From assembly GCA_010015655.1 (NCBI GenBank), contig ML976705.1, forward strand, positions 301,538 to 365,537: a stretch of DNA of 64,000 bases. Direction: 5' to 3'. The position numbers were made by a program, and so were the translations under genes. Numbering within the stretch: position 1 is the stretch's first letter; every line of letters begins with the position of its first letter. This stretch comes from Bimuria novae-zelandiae CBS 107.79 (lineage: Eukaryota; Ascomycota; Dothideomycetes; Pleosporales; Didymosphaeriaceae). Positions 1 to 11,773 of this stretch are shown piece after piece. The notes beneath the pieces are model-generated. The model saw only the letters and a list, made by a program, of their open reading frames with translations, did not search any database and had not been told where the DNA came from.

Positions 1-775
1 CGTTGGCGTAGCCACTGTCGGTGATATTTATAAGGTAATCATTAGGTAAATCGACCGCCCATTGCTCCAGGATTGACTTCGCCTTGATGATGAGCATAGG
101 CGCGATGACTCGGCCATCTGCGGAGCAGCACTCCGCCATAGAAATAAGCTCTCTATTCGTTGCGGTAGGTATAAGGACTTGACGCCCGCGTCTTGTATAC
201 ACATAACAGTCCTTTGCAACACCTATACGGATTCCTGTTTCATCCATATTGTACTTGTTTGCGTCGGAAATGGCGAGGCGTTGCTCGTATGCTTGCAACT
301 TATCAAACCACGCCTGAAGGCCGTCTGGAGACTGTGCTAACTTTCGAGCTAGGTCAATTGGCTTTGCTTTTGTCTTATAGTATTTTGTATGGGAGCTGAG
401 CCAGCGTAATGCCCAATTAACACCAACACGCGGCGGGTCATTATCTCCTTCATGAACTTCGGCCAACAGCGCGTCAGCATGCTGCCGGACAAGCTCCTTT
501 GTGATACCAAATCCAACATCATCAATAGCGTCGCAGAAACGTTCAAGCGCGGATTCTTGTTCATCTGATAGTCTTTTATTAGCGGCAGGGCGAGTTGACT
601 TGTTGTTAAGGCCGCGAAGGGCGCGCGTGACGCGCTGGCGGAGGTGGCTTATGTTGCGATCTCGACAGTATGCGGTGACATTGGGCCGCGCAACTCTACG
701 CAGCTCCACAAGTGCGTTTTCGACGATCTTGGAGTCTTGAATGTACTGTGGGACCTCTTTCGTGACTTTAGGCAT
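1..775 (-). CDS. pogo/Fot1-type DDE transposase, N-terminal part (runs off window)
   Basis: The frame from the ATG at 775 down to the window edge stays open for 258 codons, so this is the N-terminal half or more of an undamaged protein. It begins MPKVTKEVPQYIQDSK, continues through a helix-turn-helix (psq/CENP-B-like) region, and reaches YNMDETGIRIG at about residues 170-180, the hallmark first catalytic Asp of the DDE_1 (pogo/Fot1) family, followed by a stretch typical of that fold (ECCSADGRVIAPMLIIK). The protein would bind transposon ends and catalyse cut-and-paste movement in the nucleus. Base composition is normal (no TpA excess), unlike the RIP-mutated pogo element 90 bp away, so this copy is younger or escaped RIP. 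The remaining catalytic residues lie outside the window, so activity cannot be judged. Its own terminal repeat was not identified. Confidence 0.85.
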   Translation of the reverse strand, partial: MPKVTKEVPQYIQDSKIVENALVELRRVARPNVTAYCRDRNISHLRQRVTRALRGLNNKSTRPAANKRLSDEQESALERFCDAIDDVGFGITKELVRQHADALLAEVHEGDNDPPRVGVNWALRWLSSHTKYYKTKAKPIDLARKLAQSPDGLQAWFDKLQAYEQRLAISDANKYNMDETGIRIGVAKDCYVYTRRGRQVLIPTATNRELISMAECCSADGRVIAPMLIIKAKSILEQWAVDLPNDYLINITDSGYAN

Positions 776-863
776 TTTATTTCATGTAAATTGGGCGTGT
801 TTTGATGGCGCTGCGTGGATAGGCGGTTATTTGGATCATTGAGCGTGTGCGATCATTGAGCTA

Positions 864-910
864 CTGTGCCTCGGCAGTCAGTGCAACACGTCAGTCAATG
901 CAACACCCCA
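864..910 (+). repeat. left 47-bp terminal inverted repeat of the pogo-like element
   Basis: Starts CTGTGCCTCGG just inside TA at 862-863 and matches the reverse complement of 2943-2989 at 46 of 47 positions. Inside it two near-identical copies of CAGTCAGTGCAACAC lie 17 bp apart, a plausible double binding site for the transposase. Confidence 0.9.
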
Positions 911-1898
911 ACAAGATCGCTCGGCCAGCAACATGAAGCTGCTGAGCCACCCACAATCAATATTATCACGAGATTTTCTGGATTTGGGGTCTCTAAGGCC
1001 TGTAGATAATTGCTAGCTACTTAGATTATCGATATCTACTTGGTGTTCTGATGATTCGGCCTCTGCGCGACTGTGAGGCGGATGTAACAGATAAGGCCTC
1101 ATTAACATCTACAGCCTCACGCTAAGGCTATTTTTTCTTAGTAGGCTTACTAGGAGGCTTTAAAGCCTTCTTATTTATTAATTTAGATATTTTAATCTAT
1201 TTTTAAAGTTAACTTTGTGCCTTGCGGGCCTATTACTTAAGGTATTGCTCTATAGCCTTATTAGCCCTTTGCTTTGCGCGTGCATCTCTAGTAGCTACTT
1301 AAGTAACACGCCTCTCCTAAAGTAGCCTTATTTTAAGCTACTAGCTAGCCTAACGTGCCTTTACTTGCTTACGTTTTTAAAGCTATAGTTGCTACGCTTT
1401 AGTATCTTTTTCGTGTAGATAATTACGTGCCCGCTAAACGCGATAGGGTGACACGAAAATAGATCCCCCTTAATCCTTATAAGGCTAATTAAAAGGTAGA
1501 GGCCTGCCCCGCTTTAAGCGTTTCTTTTAGATAGTTAGGGCCTTTTATAGGCCCTAATTTTTATGCTCTGCAAGCTGTGCTCGTGCAGAGATTAAGTGTA
1601 TAGTTTAACTTAGCTTTTTAGCTACATTACTAGCCCCTATATTAATATAAGCTTTTAGAAGCCTATTAATTTTCCTCTAATCTAATGCGCTAAGTACTAA
1701 GATTAAGCTTTTTTATAATTCTTACTTAGGTACGTAATTGTTGTTAAACCGCTTAAGGATAACTTCTAGATATAGAGGTGATAGGCTAGTAGCCTTAAAG
1801 GCCTGGAGTATTAATAGCTGCCTTATAGTACTAACCTAGGCCTTTTAGAATAAGCTAAAGAAGTCCCTTTTAGCAATAGAGGCTATTCCTAGGCTATC

Positions 1899-2960
1899 TT
1901 ATAAGAAGGCTAATAGCTCGTTTAAATATGCTGTTGATAGAGGCTTGAACATGCAGACATCTAGAGGCTGCAGCGTATAGGTCAAATGTGGTGGATAGAT
2001 AGCTAACAGGATCTTATTACGATCGCAAAAGTCGATAAAATCCATAGTAACGTGAGATCTATAGCTATTGAGGATTAATAGTCGATATAATCGTCCAGCT
2101 TTTGACTTTGTAAGGCGATTAAACACCTATTAAAGCTATGCAAGGCCTATCTAATTATTCGTCTAGCTAGATTCTAATACGGTGATAAAGACTTAATAAT
2201 GTTAAGGGTTGAGGTCCTCTATCCAACTTGATTGTATATCTGTAGAGGTGGCCTGATAGATTAGAGCTGGATCTAGGGCAGATCCGTCGGCGCATATGCA
2301 AGCGATGATCGATATCCATTCACGGCTACTATCCTAAATAGCTTGCCTTACTGCCTTGCTCTCGTACAGAGGTCTATCAAAGATCCTCTTTGAGCGGGAG
2401 GTGATGCCGAGCAGGCAGCCTTTTTCGTCCATATTGTATATATGCTGAGTCTCGATCTGATACTGGCCAATCTTTTGCTGTAGAAGCTGAAAGTAGTCCT
2501 CATATTTGCCTAGGGAATCAGCTTTATGGCGATTGCTGTCGATGCCGGTCGTCCATCGTGATATCAAGGATTCAGGGTGGCGCCTCACAAAGCGATCAAC
2601 CTATGATAAGCTAACCTCCTTTTTAGCTATAGTAGAGGCAAAGCTTTGTATCATTTGCCGTGTAGGAGGAAGGCCACGTTCAGTAAGGCCTCTAATATAT
2701 CGTAGGAGCTCTAATTCTTGCTGTAGGCTAAGATTTTAACGTGTAGAGTTGGTATCTGCACGCGCCTGCGTGACGCCTTGGTGCCGGCGCGTCAATGTAG
2801 AAAGTGCAACACCATATTCTTTTGCAATTTTTCTATATGAAAAAGATGCTCCTGGCTCTTGCGATTCGATTGCTGTAATTGCTGCCTTGATTGGATCTAT
2901 ATTGGTGGGGATGCGGCGCGTGAAAGTTGGTACGTTGCATGGTGGGGTGTTGCATTGACT
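1899..2960 (-). pseudogene. decayed pogo-family transposase
   Basis: Minus-strand fragments line up in the order of a fungal pogo transposase. About 2736-2930 carries an N-terminal psq-type helix-turn-helix (KAAITAIESQEPGASFSYRK, then STLTRRHQGV). 2334-2700 carries the CENP-B-like and early DDE region (YNMDEKG, first catalytic Asp). 1899-2126 carries the second block (RSHVTMDFIDFCDRNKILL then PPHLTYTLQPLDV). The blocks are separated by in-frame stops such as the TAA after residues STR, and the usual GHGSHV reads NSYRSHV. The changes are mostly C-to-T or G-to-A transitions, as expected of RIP. No functional protein can be made from it. Confidence 0.85.
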
Positions 2961-2989
2961 GACGTGTTGCACTGACTGCCGAGGCACGG
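2943..2989 (-). repeat. right 47-bp terminal inverted repeat of the pogo-like element
   Basis: Reverse complement begins CCGTGCCTCGG, adjacent to TA at 2990-2991, and pairs with 864-910 with one mismatch. Confidence 0.9.
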
Positions 2990-2991
2990 TA

Positions 2992-3225
2992 GTAGGGCCG
3001 TGCGGAGCACGGCCTTTTTCGGAGAAAAACTGAGAATCAGCCATTGGGGCCGAGTAAGCCGCGTACGTGATGAGCCGGGGGTAGGCGTATGCTGACTGCC
3101 ACATGCATTCACGCACTTGAAGGCACCTACGTGGCTGTCGCTGTTGGCAGCTCCTCTTGAATCTCTCACTTTTTTATTTTGAGACCTGGAGCTCGAGTTT
3201 GAGCGGTGCATACTTGGGGATTTCC
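2992..3225 (+). promoter_or_regulatory. presumed XDH 5' region, truncated by transposon
   Basis: The 234 bp between the transposon's TA and the XDH ATG is all that remains of unique upstream sequence. It contains a palindrome at 2997-3015 (GGCCGTGC, 3-nt loop, GCACGGCC). I saw no recognisable GATA or CGG-N6-CCG regulatory site. Confidence 0.35.
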
Positions 3226-6200
3226 ATGGCTCTCCCAAGTCCGCCCAAGACGGCGGCTAATCCGCCGCGCGCTGCTACTGCCGCTGAGGCGCTCACACCG
3301 CTCATCGAATCGACGTACACATCACCAGATATCCACTGCTATGTGAACGGAAAGAAGACCGTCATCAGCAACGCCAACCCACATTGGACGCTTTTGGACT
3401 ACATCCGCGCCCAGTCCAACCTCAAAGGCACGAAGCTTGGGTGTGGCGAAGGTGGATGCGGTGCCTGCACAGTCGTCTTACAAGTCCCAGATTCTTCTTC
3501 TGAAAAGAGGCGGATAAAGCATTTGGCTGTCAACGCGTGCCTATTCCCGTTGGTGGGCATCGACGGCAAGCATGTCATTACCGTTGAAGGCATCGGCAGT
3601 GTTGACCGGCCGCATCCCTTGCAAGAGAGAGTTGCGAAGATGCACGGGAGTCAATGTGGCTTCTGCACCCCTGGAATCGTCATGAGCCTGTATGCCATGA
3701 TCCGGAATGCATACGATCCGGAGACGAAGCGATTCACCCTGAGCGAGCGGGACATCGAGATGGAGGGCCATCTTGACGGTAACCTGTGCCGATGCACGGG
3801 CTATAAGCCCATCTTGAACGCTGCGAAGTCGTTCATTGTCGAGAACTTGGAGGGCCAGCTCACCGAAGAACCCACCGCACCCGCGGGCGCTGAGGATGGA
3901 AAGGCAGAGAAGGAGGTCGTTGATCTTGTGCGCAACGGCTGTGGTGGACCATCAAAACAATCATGCGGAAGACCAGGAGGGTGCTGTCGCGATAAACTCT
4001 CGGAGCAGCCTTCAGAAAACAGCTCGAACGATAGCAAATCACAGACTTCGACACCACCCACAGAGCCAGCAACTTCACCAGATAATGAACACATCCCTGC
4101 AATTGTCAGGGCCACAGACAAACCTGAACACGATCCTGCTGTCAGTGGGGCCACCTATGCGAAACCACTCAAGAGTAAGGAGAAGGAGTGTTTCGGCAAA
4201 GAAACCAAGACTTCGACCTCACTGGAGACCGAGATCTCTAGCACAAAGAAGGGAGTGCCAGTGGTTCAGTTCAAGGAGTATGCTCCAGATACCGAGCTCA
4301 TCTTCCCCGCTGCTCTCTGGAAATATGAGCCTCGGCCGCTCTGCTATGGCAACGACAAGAAGATCTGGTTCAGGCCCACTAAGCTCGACCAGCTCTTGGA
4401 GTTGAAAGACGCTTATCCGTCAGCGAAGCTGATTGGCGGTGCTAGTGAGGTGCAAGTCGAAGTGCGTTTCAAGAACTCCGACTTTGCGGTTTCAGTGTAC
4501 GTGTCCGACATTCCGGAATTGAGGCAGACCAAGATGCCGTTGGAAGCGGAGCTCGAGACTGCCAAAGAGCTGGTTGTATCTGCCAACACCCCACTTACCG
4601 AACTGGAAAACATCTGCAAAGAGGTCTACGCTAAGCTCGGAAAGCGTGCAATGGTTCTGGAAGCTCTGCGCAAGCAACTTCGTTACTTTGCTGGTCGACA
4701 GATCCGCAATGTCGCCTCGCTTGCTGGCAACATCGCGACTGCATCACCTATCTCCGATGCCAACCCTGTACTCTTGGCTGCTGGAGCGACACTCGAGGCT
4801 GTCAACAAGTCCAAAGGGAGCATAGATCTGCCTATGAACAAGTTCTTTGTCGCGTATCGGACAACAACCCTGCCACCGGATGCAGTCCTGAGTCGCATTC
4901 GGATACCACTCCCTGCACCTGGTGTACGAGAGGTGTTGAAGGCGTACAAGCAAGCCAAGAGAAAGGATGATGACATTGCTATCGTTACTACCGCGTTCCG
5001 GGTCAGACTTGATGACGACAACAATGTTGAGGAGGCTACAATCGTCTATGGCGGCATGGCCCCGACTACGAAGGAGTCGTTGAAAACGCAGGAATCACTG
5101 CGAGGAAAACCTTGGTTCCATTCCGAAACTTTGGACATAGCTTTGGCTTCCCTCCTTGAGGACTACGACCTTCCCTACGGTGTGCCGGGAGGCATGGCCG
5201 ACTACCGCAAGACTCTGACACTATCGCTCTTCTTCCGCTTCTGGCACGAGTCCGCTGCTGAGTTTGGGCTCGGCAATGTGGACGCCACAGTCATTGATGA
5301 GATCCATCGCGCCATCTCCACAGGTACCCGTGACGATGTAAACCCGTACGAACAACGAGTTGTTGGAAAGCAAATCGCCCACCTCTCGGCCCTTAAACAG
5401 TGTACTGGTGAAGCCGAATACATCGATGACATGCCCAATTTCGAGAACCAGCTTTACGGTGGCTTGGTCCTCTCTTCAAAAGCTCATGCGAAGCTCCTTA
5501 GTGTCGACTGGGAGCCCGCTCTCGCGATGCCTGGTGTGGTTGCATACATCGACAAGAATTGTCTTGCGAAAGAGGACAACATCTGGGGATCAATCAGGAA
5601 GGATGAGCCATTCTTCGCAGATGGAGAGGTCCGACATCACGGTCAAGTTATTGGCATGGTGTACGCGGAGACTGCGCTTCAGGCTCAAGCTGCTGCAAAA
5701 GCTGTCAAAGTGGAATACGAGACTCTGCCTCCAATTTTGACCATCGACGAGGCCATCGAAGCGAACAGTTATTTCCCTCACGGAAAGATGCTCAAGAAGG
5801 GTCTTGCTCTTCAGGACAAGATGGACGAGGCCTTTGCGAAATGCGATAGGATCTTCGAGGGCCAGACAAGAATGGGTGGCCAGGAACATTTCTACTTGGA
5901 GACCAACGCTGCGCTCGTGATACCTTCCGGAGAGGACGGCTGCATGGAGGTGTGGTCGTCAACCCAAAATACCATGGAGACACAAGAGTTCGTCTCAGCT
6001 GTTACTGGTGTACCGAGCAACCGCATCAATGCAAGAGTGAAGCGTATGGGTGGAGGTTTCGGTGGAAAGGAATCCCGCAGTGTTCCCTTCGCATGCTACC
6101 TCGCCATCGCAGCGAAGAAGGAGAAGCGACCGATGCGGTTAATGCTGAACCGCGACGAGGATATGCTGCTCAGTGGACAGAGGCACCCCGTCCAGGCACG

Positions 6201-7772
6201 ATGGAGGGTCGGTGTCTCGAAAGATGGAATACTGCTCGCCATGGAGGCAGATGTTTATGACAATGCTGGCTTCTCGCAAGATATGAGCGGTGCAGTGATG
6301 GATCGCTGCCTCACCCACTTCGATAACTCGTACGAATGCCCCAACGTTCTCCTGCGAGGCCATGTCTGCAAGACGAACATCCACAGTAATACAGCATATC
6401 GTGGCTTCGGAGCACCTCAGGGAATGTATTTCGCCGAGGTTATGATGTACAACATCGCTGAGGGGCTGGACGTCGATGTGGACGAATTGCGATTGAAGAA
6501 CCTCTACAAGGTCGGCGAGCATACGCCCTTCCTACAACGCATCGACGAAGACTGGCACGTACCGTTACTCCTGGAGCAATTGGGACGTTCGGCCGACTAC
6601 CGGAAGCGAAAGAAAGCAGTAGATGACTTCAACGCGAAGAACCGCTGGAAGAAGCGAGGCATCTGCCTCATCCCGACTAAGTTCGGTCTCAGCTTTGCCA
6701 CCGCTCTGCATCTCAACCAGGCCGGTGCATACATCAAGATCTACCACGATGGCAGTGTCTTGCTGCATCACGGCGGAACTGAGATGGGCCAAGGTCTCTA
6801 TACCAAAATGTGCCAGATCGCTGCACAGGAGCTCGGTACGCCGCTCGATGCAATCTTCACACAAGACAGCTCGACGTACCAGATTGCGAACGCTTCTCCT
6901 ACAGCGGCTTCGTCAGGGTCCGACCTGAACGGTATGGCTGTCAAGGACGCCTGCGATCAGCTCAACGAAAGGCTGAAGCCGTATCGCGAGAGATTCGGCA
7001 AGGATGCTCCGCTCAAGCAAATTGTGCATGCTGCCTATCTGGACCGCGTCAACCTCGCCGCCAACGGCTTCTGGAAGATGCCGCGCATTGGCTTCCAATG
7101 GGGCAACTACGACGTCAACACAGTAAAGCCCATGTACTACTACTTCACGCAAGGCGCGGGTTGTTCCGAAGTCGAGGTCGATCTGCTGACCGGAGACTCC
7201 ACCGTTTTGCGGACTGATTTGATGATGGTAAGTCCTTATCACTTAAAACTTCACAGCATGCTAATTACAAACAGGACGTCGGAAACTCGATCAACCCCGC
7301 CATCGACTACGGCCAGATCGAAGGCGCTTTCGTCCAAGGCCAAGGCCTCTTCACCATGGAAGAAACCCTCTGGACGCGCACCGGCGAGCTCTTCACGCGT
7401 GGCCCAGGCACGTACAAGATCCCTGGTTTCAGCGATATCCCGCAGGTCTTCAACACCAGCTTGCTGCGCACCGACAACGAGGGCAAACCTCTGAGCTGGA
7501 ACCACCTGCGCAGTGTACAGAGCAGTAAGGGCATCGGCGAACCGCCGTTGTTCCTTGGGTGCACGGTGTTTTTTGCGATGCGCGAGGCTATCAAGGCAGC
7601 GAGGAAGATGAACGGACAGAGCATTTTGGGTGGAGTGGGGAAGGATGCGTGGAAGTTGGATAGTCCGGCGACTGCGGAGAGGTTGAGGCTGGCGGTTGGG
7701 GATGATTTGGTTAGGAGGGCGGATGTTAAGCGGAAGGAGGGCGAGACGAATTTCTTTGTTGCGGTTGCGTGA
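3226..7772 (+). CDS. XDH: xanthine dehydrogenase (purine hydroxylase I)
   Basis: Oxidises hypoxanthine and xanthine to urate in purine catabolism, in the cytosol or peroxisome-associated, using molybdopterin, two 2Fe-2S clusters and FAD. Exons 3226-7227 and 7275-7772; the 47-bp intron (GTAAGT..ACAG) leaves both exons in frame, giving about 1,499 residues. Domains in order: plant-type ferredoxin with CGEGGCGAC (Cys 73, 78, 81); second cluster with QCGFCTPG and CRCTG; FAD domain (GGASEVQVEVRFK, AGRQIRNVASLAGN); Moco domain with GGQEHFYLE, GGGFGGKE (about 941), YRGFGAPQG (about 1058) and, in exon 2, the catalytic Glu of SKGIGEPP (about 1420). The linker between FeS and FAD domains is unusually long (about residues 210-360), Ser/Thr/Glu-rich with a Cys-rich patch (GRPGGCCRDK). 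I chose the ATG at 3226 because the frame upstream of it lacks another ATG. A RIP-mutated transposon lies 236 bp upstream. Confidence 0.95.
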
Positions 7773-8630
7773 TGGGGATTACGGCAGGCGTGTTGTATTT
7801 CTCACACAGCCTTGTTTTACTAGGGGATAAACTGTCAAAACTGTTTACCAAATTCTCAATTCGGATGCTAGTTGCTCAGGAAGATGGATCTAATTCTCAC
7901 GATGCATATACTCTGACAATTGCAGACGTTCAACACCGTAATGTGGCTCTGACGATACAACTCGTCATTGCTCGGAGGTTCCCGAGGCCAGTTCCCGCCC
8001 GTCATGACTCGCGCCGATATCTCGGAGGTCCGAAGCTGACATCGCGACTTCAATATCTACGCATACACCCCCTTAGTCTCATCCGATGTCCTTTATCATC
8101 TCGTCCGACGTCGCGAAAATGCGTCGTATCTTTCCAAGGTTCTCTGAACCGAATATTGAGGCTACAGTTTGTTCGCCACAGCGCAAGCCGTAGATACTTG
8201 CGATGTGTCACGTCCGAGCTAACCCGGCCGAGTTCACGATACCGTGAGGACGCATGGATCATCCTCGCCCGGCTGGGGCGTTCATGCGCGCAAGTGTAGC
8301 GGCGCTGAGCGCAGACTAGCTGGTTGAGGAGGTTGCGTGCCCCCACCCTTATCTTTTCCCACCCCACTCTTGTCTGTCGTAACCCTTCATGTACTGGCAC
8401 GTCGATTAGCAGGCGCAACCCCGCATCCAGGTTGCACTACGAAAGTGCCGACTCAGGTTTCCTCCGAGTATGTGCTTATCTTGGACCGGCGGAACCTGCG
8501 TTCATGATTTTTGTAGTGGATCGGCGCCGTCGTCGGATCCTTCTGCCCCCATTATACATTTCGGCGTCCCCCAACCTTTGACGTTTCACAGACGCGTGTG
8601 CTAATATCGCTCGATCGTTGCGATCCCATC
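7773..8630. other. intergenic, no gene seen
   Basis: Open stretches here (for example 7769-8299 plus strand) show no recognisable domain and overlap open frames on the other strand. I read it as XDH 3' end plus the promoter and 5' leader of the transcription factor. Confidence 0.6.
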
Positions 8631-11600
8631 ATGGCTACGACAGCAGCTTCAACAATGCCGCGAGGACGAAAGAGAAAGGAAGGGTTCAGTAAGAATGGCG
8701 AAAAGAAATTCATTTGTCAGAACGATGGATGTGGAAGGAGTTTCACGAGGGCAGAGCATTTGCAAAGACATCTTCTGAACCATTCCACCGGAGAGTTCAC
8801 CTGCACGAGATGCAGGGCGCACTTCAAGAGAAGGGATCTACTCGGTGCGAACCTTATTTCTTTCCTCGTGAGTGGGAAGCCGAAACAGCGTAGAATATGC
8901 ACGTGCATTCGCCTTCCCACTTCCGTCTCAGCCAAGAGTGGATGCTAGCTTTGCTGTTCCAATTCATCCTCCTACCTCACTGTTTCCTCGTATGGTCCAT
9001 GCGTTCCATGTTATGGTCGCTAACACCATGTAGACCGACACATGGCACGGCACCGCCAAAAAGACCAAGAAGCTGGCGCCGACGGTCAAGGCATCCTCAA
9101 TACACGCAAGCGCATGTGGAAGGATGCCGAAGGCAACATTGTAGCAAAGAAACCTGCTTTGGACCCTGCTGTTGAAAAGCCTGCCGAACCGAAATTGATT
9201 CAAGCCCAACCACAGCAAGAGGAAGCGCTCCAGTCCTTGTCCGACCTCGTCCACTTTTCGTCTCACGACAACGGAGCACCTATATCTCCGTTGTCACATG
9301 ATCCCTCGCTCTGCCATTCAACCTTCGACGACCACGACTCTGGTATCGCAAGTGGTTACCCTCCAACAAACTTGGACGTAAACGCACTATCTGGATCGGA
9401 CTCTCTGTCGCCAATCGACTCACAGTTCTGGTCATCCAACGTTCCCCAGCCTGAACCAGAACCTCTTATCAATCTCGCCTTCAATGATGTTCCTTTTGAC
9501 GAGATTTTCAACCCGGATACGGCAAGCTCTTTTAACAACCCATTTACTACAATGAACAACTACAACTGGTACGCAAAATACCTGAACGAGGTAGATGATC
9601 GTTGGCTGACTTCGTGCCAGGTTGTTTGACATGGACCTGTCGGAACAAACCCAGATGCAGCCTGTCTTGAATGATCCATTCCCTCCATTCCAGTTCAACA
9701 ACACCGTGTCACAACCTAGCCATGCTTTCGATCTTCAGTTGGACCATATGGTCATGGACAAGCCTATGTCGACTGTGGGACACTATGGCTCCGGTCCTTC
9801 ACATCGGACAGACTCCCCGCAGCATATGTCACCACAACCTACACTAATAACACCGCCGCTTACCGAGGCAACGCAACTAAGTCGCAAAACGTCTGAGCAA
9901 GGCGACGGCAAAGAAATACACCTTGCCAATGTGTTTCGAAATGCGCCGCCGCGCCAGCAAATCAATACCCAGCCTCCAGCAGATCCAGAGCGGCCAATGT
10001 CAATGCTGCAGCCATCAAGGTGTCTACCAATCATTGATGAGCTTGCGCGCGCTCAGATGCTGGACCTAATTGACATTATGCAGCCCACAGCACCTGATGG
10101 CAGCCTCGTAATGCGCGACAATCCTCTGTTGTCGCTGTCATGTCTGCAGACGTACTGCGACCTCTTTTTCACCAGGTTCAACACGACATATCCTCTGATC
10201 CACATGTCGACGTTCGACCCTTCCAGCGTGGACACACTTTTGTTGACTTCGGTGTTGCTGCTCGGGGCTACATATGGGGAGAAGGATGCGCATCAGCTGG
10301 CTGTAAGTATTTACTGCACAGCATTGCGTCCTGTGCCATACCGGGACTACCACTGCAAAACCCGAAAACCATAATAACATTTGGTAGGTCTGCATACATG
10401 ATGTTCTTCGACCCCAAATCTTCGCCAATGCAGGCTTCTCTGCGAAACCAGACCTATGGGTGCTGCAGACCATTTTACTGGTTGAGTGCTTCGGTAAGAG
10501 CAGAGCTGGACAGAAGCAGCATGACATGAGCCACCTCTTCCACGGATTATTGATCAACCTTATCAGACGAAGCGACTGCCAGTCAATTAGACCGCCAACC
10601 CTAGAGGATGCAACCGATGATCTCGAAGATGACTGGCGAACGTGGGTCGACGCCGAGCAGAAGAAGAGGTTAGCTTTCCTATGCTTCATGTGGGATACGC
10701 AACATGCAGTCCTGTTCTGCCAATCCCTCTGCATGTCAGCGTTCGAGCTCCGATCGAACCTACCATGCGACCAATCACTCTGGGAGGCAGACTCCGCCGA
10801 AAGCTGGCACCACCTCCGCCAAAAGCAACCCGCGAGTCCCCTCTTTTTATCTTGTTTGAAGATGTACCTCAATCCCTCCGCCCCAATCTCCGTTCCTAAG
10901 AACCTGAACGCACTATCGCGTGCACTGCTTCTCCACGGGCTCATGTCCATAGCGTGGGACATGCAACGCCGTGACCAAACCGCCCTAGGCGTCATCGACA
11001 CCAATCCCCTCGGAAACTGGCAAAGCCGCCTCGCTACCTCCTACATGGCGTGGAACCACGATTTCTCAGCCTTCTGCTCCTCCTACCTCGCCCACCTGCC
11101 CTCCGCTTCGCACCCTCTCGCTAGGGAATTCCTCGCCTTCCGCACCGCCCTCTCCTCCCTCTACCACGCCGCCCACATCCTTCTCCACACGCCCTTCCTC
11201 GATCTCCAGATCTACGCTGGCGCCCGCCACATCCTCGGCCGCCCCGTCGCGCGTGCAGACTACGCCCGCAGTCAAAAGATCGTCAAGAAATGGGTCGCAG
11301 ACAACATCAAGGAAGCGGGTAAAGCCGTGTGGCACGCCGCCGCGCTCGTCGACCAAGGCGTCCCCGTGCTCGACGGCGAGGAGTCCTCCGCCGACCTCGG
11401 CGGAAGCCGGCTCTGGCACGTCCCGTGGGCCGTGTATCTCGGTACGCTTACCGTTTGGGGCGTGTGGTATGCGCGGCCGCTGCCTAATCCCGGTCCCTGG
11501 GAAGACGACGAGGACGAGATCATTTGGGATCCGCAGGCGGAGATGAAGGCGTTGCTTAAGACGGTGCTGAAGAGTGAGCCGGAAAGATTGTTGCAGGCGG

Positions 11601-11773
11601 GGTATGAGAGGGGGATTGCGGGGGGGCTGGGGAAGAGGGGGACGAATGGGTTGGCGGCTGTGGTGAGTAGGTGTCTGGGGAAGGTGAGGTGGGCGGTTGT
11701 GCATGATGGGATGATAGTGTTGAGGGGGTTGGTGCAGTGGAGGTTGGTGGGGGGCGGGGGGATGTTTTCGTGA
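8631..11773 (+). CDS. C2H2 zinc-finger transcription factor with fungal_trans domain
   Basis: Nuclear DNA-binding regulator; target unknown. Four exons: 8631-8844, 9034-9568, 9621-10302, 10388-11773, summing to 939 codons (938 residues); introns of 189, 52 and 85 bp all have GT..AG ends and restore the frame. Two N-terminal C2H2 fingers: C29-x4-C34-x12-H47-x3-H51 and C58-x2-C61-x12-H74-x3-H78, the second split by intron 1 (LLD|RHMARH). A basic patch RGRKRK precedes them. A Gln/Pro/Ser-rich middle is followed by the PF04082-type regulatory domain (LSCLQTYCDLFFTRFNTTYP..PLIHMSTF) and a long helical C-terminus. This combination is common in Pezizomycotina regulators of metabolism and stress. It lies tandem to XDH, but purine regulation would be guesswork: known purine regulators such as UaY are of the Zn2Cys6 type. 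Confidence 0.9.

Larger units (their letters stand above)
864..2989 (-). mobile_element. RIP-mutated pogo-like DNA transposon with 47-bp inverted repeats
   Basis: A 2,126-bp element bounded by 47-bp terminal inverted repeats (864-910 and 2943-2989) that differ at one position, and flanked on both sides by TA (862-863 and 2990-2991), the target duplication of Tc1/mariner-pogo elements. The interior from about 1,000 to 2,740 is strongly TpA-rich with runs such as CTAGCTAGCCTAA, the signature of RIP. A decayed transposase reads on the minus strand. The element ends 236 bp before the xanthine dehydrogenase start codon, so it sits in or next to that gene's promoter. Confidence 0.85.

Noticed and set aside
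2997..3022. GC hairpin followed by T run as an intrinsic terminator
   Set aside because: Looks bacterial in form, but this is fungal chromosomal DNA; treated as a palindrome only.
3157..3225. N-terminal extension of XDH from 3157
   Set aside because: It would begin with TTG; the first ATG in frame is 3226, and the added residues do not resemble XDH.
7769..8299. 176-codon plus-strand open frame after XDH
   Set aside because: No domain, irregular composition, overlaps open frames on the other strand and XDH's stop.
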